Source of the DNA: an uncultured beta proteobacterium
GTDB lineage: Bacteria; Pseudomonadota; Gammaproteobacteria; Burkholderiales; Burkholderiaceae
Assembly (NCBI GenBank): GCA_903835865.1
Contig: CAILON010000234.1
Coordinates: 1 to 8,752 of the forward strand
Reading direction: 5' to 3'
Length of the DNA stretch: 8,752 nucleotides
Both the position numbers and the translations under genes were made by a program. The notes under the pieces were generated by a model that was given only the letters and a program-made list of their open reading frames with translations, did no database searches and was not told the origin of the DNA. Below, in pieces: positions 6,051 through 8,752 of this stretch; position 1 is the first letter of the stretch, and each line of letters begins with the position of its first letter.

Positions 6051-7016
6051 ATGATAAGGGTCTTATTCTTTGCTTTGATTAGCTTGTGCAGCAATGTTTT
6101 TGCACAGGATGTTGGTAGTGCCTATCCCAATCAACGAATCACTATGGTAGTACCAGCTGGTGCAGGCGGAATAACTGATAACTTGGCAAGAATATTGGGT
6201 GAGCAGCTTAGCGTCATTCTTCGTCAGCCCGTGATTATTGACAATAAACCCGGTGCTAGCGGCATTATTGGATCTGGACTGGTAGCCCGTGCCAAACCGG
6301 ATGGTTACACAATCTTGATGTCTTTTCCAGCGCATGTCATTAATCCAAGCCTTAAAAAAGATATGCCCTACAACACCACCAAGGACTTTGCGGCGATCGC
6401 AAAAGTCGGAACCGTATCTCAGATACTTTTGGTAAATCAAGATAGTAAGGCTAAATCTCTGCAAGAGTTCGTACAGATAGCTAAATCAAAACCGGGCGAC
6501 TTAAATTATGGTTCTGTAGGTCTTGGAAGTATGGGCAATCTCTCAATGTTACTTTTTGAGGATAAAGCAGGTATTAAGCTCACCCACATTACTTACAAAG
6601 GCGACCCCGAGGTAATGACTGCACTTATCAGTGGAGATATACAGGCCGCTTTTGTATCCCCTATTTCATCGATGGCGTTTATCAAGGCTGGTAAGGTCAA
6701 GCCCCTGGCTATTGCGGATCTGGAAAGATTATCTGTCCTACCAAATATTCCTACTGTTTCTGAATCTGGATTTTCAGGATTTAGTGCAAGCGGTTGGAAT
6801 GCCATCTTTGCTCCAGCCGGAACACCAAAAGATGTAATTCGAAAATTGAATGCTGCAATTAATCAAGCTCTTCGAGATCCTGCACTTCAAAAGAAATTTC
6901 TTGATCAAGGCGTTAAGCCATTAGGCGGAACACCCGAAGCACTTCAAGAATCCCTTGAACAGGACATTTCAAATACTGGCAGCGCATTAAAAGCAGCCGG
7001 CGTCAATCCCTCTTAA
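6051..7016 (+). CDS. Tripartite tricarboxylate transporter binding protein (Bug/TctC family), Bug 3
   Basis: A 321-residue Bug-family periplasmic receptor with a short, clear Sec signal peptide (residues 1-18, cleavage after NVFA). The mature protein starts QDVGSAYPNQ and has the first ligand loop PAGAGGITDNLAR. IDNKPGASGIIGS, KPDGYTILM, LNYGSVGLGSMGN, THITYKGDPEVM and FAPAGTPKDV follow. The second ligand region has HITYKGD where Bug 1 and Bug 2 have HIPYKA and HIPYKG, so the pocket differs again. A strong ribosome site (AAGGGGG, 5 nt before the ATG) marks the start. The alpha/beta-hydrolase gene follows after 30 nt and is probably cotranscribed. Both genes lie between repeat copies B and C and may have arrived as a separate two-gene piece. 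Confidence 0.93.
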   Translation: MIRVLFFALISLCSNVFAQDVGSAYPNQRITMVVPAGAGGITDNLARILGEQLSVILRQPVIIDNKPGASGIIGSGLVARAKPDGYTILMSFPAHVINPSLKKDMPYNTTKDFAAIAKVGTVSQILLVNQDSKAKSLQEFVQIAKSKPGDLNYGSVGLGSMGNLSMLLFEDKAGIKLTHITYKGDPEVMTALISGDIQAAFVSPISSMAFIKAGKVKPLAIADLERLSVLPNIPTVSESGFSGFSASGWNAIFAPAGTPKDVIRKLNAAINQALRDPALQKKFLDQGVKPLGGTPEALQESLEQDISNTGSALKAAGVNPS

Positions 7017-7046
7017 CCAAATAATTACATAACCCCATGGATTTAT

Positions 7047-7850
7047 ATGCCCCACATTCAGCTTGATCAAAATCTAAACACCTATTACGAAGTTTATGAC
7101 TTTACCGACCCATGGAAAAAACCAGAAACGATATTGTTCGTTCATGGTTTTACAGAGAACACAACAGCTTGGAGAGCATGGATTCCTCACTTAGCTAGAA
7201 AATATCGGCTTGTACTATTTGATATCCGCGGTTTTGGCAAAACTGGTGAGGTATCTGCAGATTTTCCTTTAAGTACTGATTTGTTTGTCGATGACATGGC
7301 CAAACTCATCAGTAAGATCGCAGACGGACCGGTCCATATCATCTCTGGAAAGAGCGGCGCTATTAGTACTATGCGCTTAGCTGCTACTAAACCAGAGTTA
7401 GTCAAATCATTAGCGCTGACTTGTCCTTCTATGCTTACTCCAGGAAGCTCCGACTGGCTTCCATTTATGGAAGAGCATGGAATCCGCGCATGGGCTGCTA
7501 AAACAATGCCGGCAAGACTAGGTTATGACACCCCTCAAGATATTCTGGATTGGTGGTCCGATATGATGGGTACCACGTCTATGTCAACTGCCAAGGCTTA
7601 TTTAAAATGGGTTGTTACAACGAAGCCTTATCTTGAGCTAGAGAAGATTAAGTGCCCTGTATTTATCATCATGACGGAATACTCGGAGAAAACTAACCAA
7701 GCTGCAGGCCAGATGACTCCAGAGGAGATTAAACAGAAACTGCCACAAGCTCAATTTTTTATCATGAAAAAAGATTGTTACCATGCTGCTGCATCTGATC
7801 CTGACATATGCGCCCCACAAGTTTGTCAGTTTTTAGATTCATTGAAATAA
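7047..7850 (+). CDS. Alpha/beta-hydrolase-fold protein with altered catalytic motif
   Basis: The 267-residue protein has a full alpha/beta-hydrolase layout: FVHGFTENTTAW (31-42, oxyanion HG), LVLFDIRGFGKTG (55-67), the nucleophile-elbow region IISGKSGAIS (98-107), and a helical lid at about 130-195. IKCPVFIIMTEYSEK (201-215) and a catalytic-type His246 in DCYHAAASDPD follow. The elbow is not a clean G-x-S-x-G. Aligning by the following helix (LAATKPELVKSLAL) puts Lys102 where the Ser should be; aligning by the Ser gives G-K-S-G-A with Ser103. The usual acid position after strand 6 also lacks a clear Asp. It may use Ser103 with a shifted geometry, or may not hydrolyse esters at all. It follows Bug 3 by 30 nt with a weak ribosome site (GGA at 7039-7041). 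A hairpin at 7879-7914 ends the transcript. Confidence 0.85.
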   Translation: MPHIQLDQNLNTYYEVYDFTDPWKKPETILFVHGFTENTTAWRAWIPHLARKYRLVLFDIRGFGKTGEVSADFPLSTDLFVDDMAKLISKIADGPVHIISGKSGAISTMRLAATKPELVKSLALTCPSMLTPGSSDWLPFMEEHGIRAWAAKTMPARLGYDTPQDILDWWSDMMGTTSMSTAKAYLKWVVTTKPYLELEKIKCPVFIIMTEYSEKTNQAAGQMTPEEIKQKLPQAQFFIMKKDCYHAAASDPDICAPQVCQFLDSLK

Positions 7851-7878
7851 ACTATTCAGAACCCATTGCATTCTTCCT

Positions 7879-7914
7879 AATAAAAATACCAACCCAAAGG
7901 TTGGTATTTTTATT
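7879..7914. terminator. Strong bidirectional hairpin terminator
   Basis: A perfect 16-bp stem whose core is AATACCAACC/GGTTGGTATT, around a CAAA loop, with A-runs and T-runs on both flanks. It ends the Bug 3/hydrolase transcript on the plus strand and the barrel-protein transcript on the minus strand. In the minus direction it follows the CCA end of repeat copy C by 2 nt, exactly where a tRNA gene's terminator would be. Confidence 0.9.
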
Positions 7915-7916
7915 TC

Positions 7917-7965
7917 TGGTGGGCCCACCAGGACTTGAACCTGGGACCAAAGAATTCCGGTTTGT
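7917..7965 (-). repeat. tRNA 3'-end remnant, repeat copy C (best preserved)
   Basis: On the minus strand the copy contains a perfect T-arm (CCAGG, loop TTCAAGT, CCTGG), then the acceptor 3' strand TGGGCCC, ACCA and the hairpin terminator. The variable loop TGGTC and an anticodon-stem-like TTCTT precede it. Upstream of that the sequence no longer fits a tRNA, so the 5' half is absent. The acceptor strand would pair with a 5' GGGCC(C/T)A, compatible with an elongator tRNA-Met, but the identity is a guess. It is 25 nt after the barrel-protein stop codon. Confidence 0.8.
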
Positions 7966-7990
7966 GTAGCTTTCACTACTTCCTGGACTT

Positions 7991-8752
7991 TTAAAACGCC
8001 TTATTTAAAGTAAGCATAATTGCTTGTGTAGTTATGTTGCCTGAACTCGTACCTGTATTTGTACCAGTGCGAGTTCCCCCTATTGCTGGGTTGTCTGCCC
8101 AAGCACCACCCCAGTTGGCAGTTGGATTACCTGTAACTGAATAGGTGTAACTCATGTCTAAAAACCAATTTGAATCTAGAAAATAAGTTCCACCAATTAC
8201 AGCGCCGGCCCCCCAAGTCCATTGAGAAGTTGAATAGCTAGCAGGAGTACTCAAACCAGTGACACTAGTAGTTAAGCCATTGACGTCTGCAAAGCCAGTA
8301 ATTTGGTTAATGTTGTACTTATTTTGTGCAAGTGTTGGTCCAGCGCCAAAGTAAATATAGCTTTTTTCAAAAGATTTACCAATGAATGGCATAAAGGACA
8401 TTTGATGATTAATCGTATTTTGGTAGGAGCGTACTACATAGTTTCCTGTAAAAGGCGTATAAGCTGAACCTTGTTGAAAGCCGCCCGATTGAGGAATCAA
8501 TTGATTTTGAGAACTCGAAGTAGTTCCTAAATAACTATAAGCAAATTTCCCACCCCACATCAAATCACTGCCCGCAAAATGCTTAAAGAAACCGGCTTGC
8601 AAAGATGGCGCTGCGGTATTTTGATTGCCTAAAGAAACTGAGGTTGATCCAGCAGCCGCTCCAGTAATTGAAGCCTGGGGAATGCCTAAAGCATCTTTAG
8701 TTGGAGGCGTATAAGAAGTGCCTCTACCGTAAGTATTTTGGTTGTTATAGCC
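7991..8752 (-). CDS. Outer-membrane beta-barrel protein, N-terminus cut by window edge
   Basis: The open frame covers 253 codons and is still open at the right edge, so this is the C-terminal part; the TTG at 8602 is internal. Amphipathic beta segments alternate with turns rich in Ser, Thr, Gly and Asn. Examples are LMWGGKFAYSYLGTT, MSFMPFIGKSF, YIYFGAGPTLA, WTWGAGAVIGGTYFL and WFLDMSYTYSVTG. The last strand AIMLTLNKAF ends in Phe, the classic signal for BAM-dependent insertion. GAGPTLA and GGTYFLDSNWFLDMSY resemble the last strands of OmpA/OmpW-like eight-stranded barrels, but the visible length already exceeds most of those. An exact family is not assigned. A Gly/Thr/Ser-rich loop precedes the final strand and is probably extracellular. 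Transcription would end at the hairpin at 7879-7914, after passing repeat copy C. Confidence 0.8.
   Translation of the reverse strand, partial: GYNNQNTYGRGTSYTPPTKDALGIPQASITGAAAGSTSVSLGNQNTAAPSLQAGFFKHFAGSDLMWGGKFAYSYLGTTSSSQNQLIPQSGGFQQGSAYTPFTGNYVVRSYQNTINHQMSFMPFIGKSFEKSYIYFGAGPTLAQNKYNINQITGFADVNGLTTSVTGLSTPASYSTSQWTWGAGAVIGGTYFLDSNWFLDMSYTYSVTGNPTANWGGAWADNPAIGGTRTGTNTGTSSGNITTQAIMLTLNKAF

Noticed and set aside
7917..7965. Complete tRNA gene at copy C
   Set aside because: The T-arm, acceptor 3' strand and CCA are fine, but no matching 5' acceptor strand, D-arm or anticodon stem is found upstream on the minus strand.
7991..8602. Barrel protein starting at TTG 8602
   Set aside because: The same frame stays open to the window edge with similar composition, so TTG 8602 is an internal Leu codon and the true start lies outside.

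Overview
The window looks like chromosome from a moderately AT-rich betaproteobacterium of the Burkholderiales, most like Polynucleobacter. I base this on three tripartite-tricarboxylate (Bug/TctC) binding proteins close together, a DUF3079 miniprotein, and an isocitrate-lyase/PEP-mutase-family enzyme beside an FCD-type GntR regulator. The organism is inferred from gene content only.

Left part (1-1373). A PAS-domain protein runs off the left edge on the minus strand. Divergent from it is a two-gene plus-strand unit: a small four-cysteine DUF3079 protein that overlaps by 4 bp (ATGA) a four-helix, histidine-bearing CopD-like membrane protein. A strong stem-loop at 1344-1373 ends this unit and the convergent operon beyond it.

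Central part (1382-7965). This is a carboxylate-uptake and metabolism cluster arranged around a divergent control region at 3991-4103. Leftward: GntR/FCD regulator, ICL/PEPM-family lyase, Bug binding protein 1. Rightward: a divergent YrdC/Sua5-fold protein, then Bug binding protein 2. After a hairpin come Bug binding protein 3 and an alpha/beta-hydrolase-fold protein. The control region holds two TTGT-NN-ACAA inverted repeats centred 52 bp apart. One abuts the gntR start codon and the other sits against an extended -10 of the rightward promoter. The simplest reading is a ligand-responsive regulator controlling itself, an enzyme set and periplasmic receptors for one organic acid or a few related ones. 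No TctA/TctB membrane subunits are present, so the receptors must use a transporter encoded elsewhere, or signal.

The most unusual structure is a set of three direct repeats resembling the 3' end of a tRNA (minus strand, with encoded CCA), each next to a hairpin terminator, at 1382-1430, 5902-5924 and 7917-7965. The outer pair bracket the whole cluster, and the inner and right copies bracket the Bug 3/hydrolase pair. This looks like the footprint of repeated integration at a tRNA 3' end, although no recombinase lies in the window.

Right part (7991-8752). This holds the C-terminal part of an outer-membrane beta-barrel protein on the minus strand, ending in the typical terminal phenylalanine and cut by the window edge.
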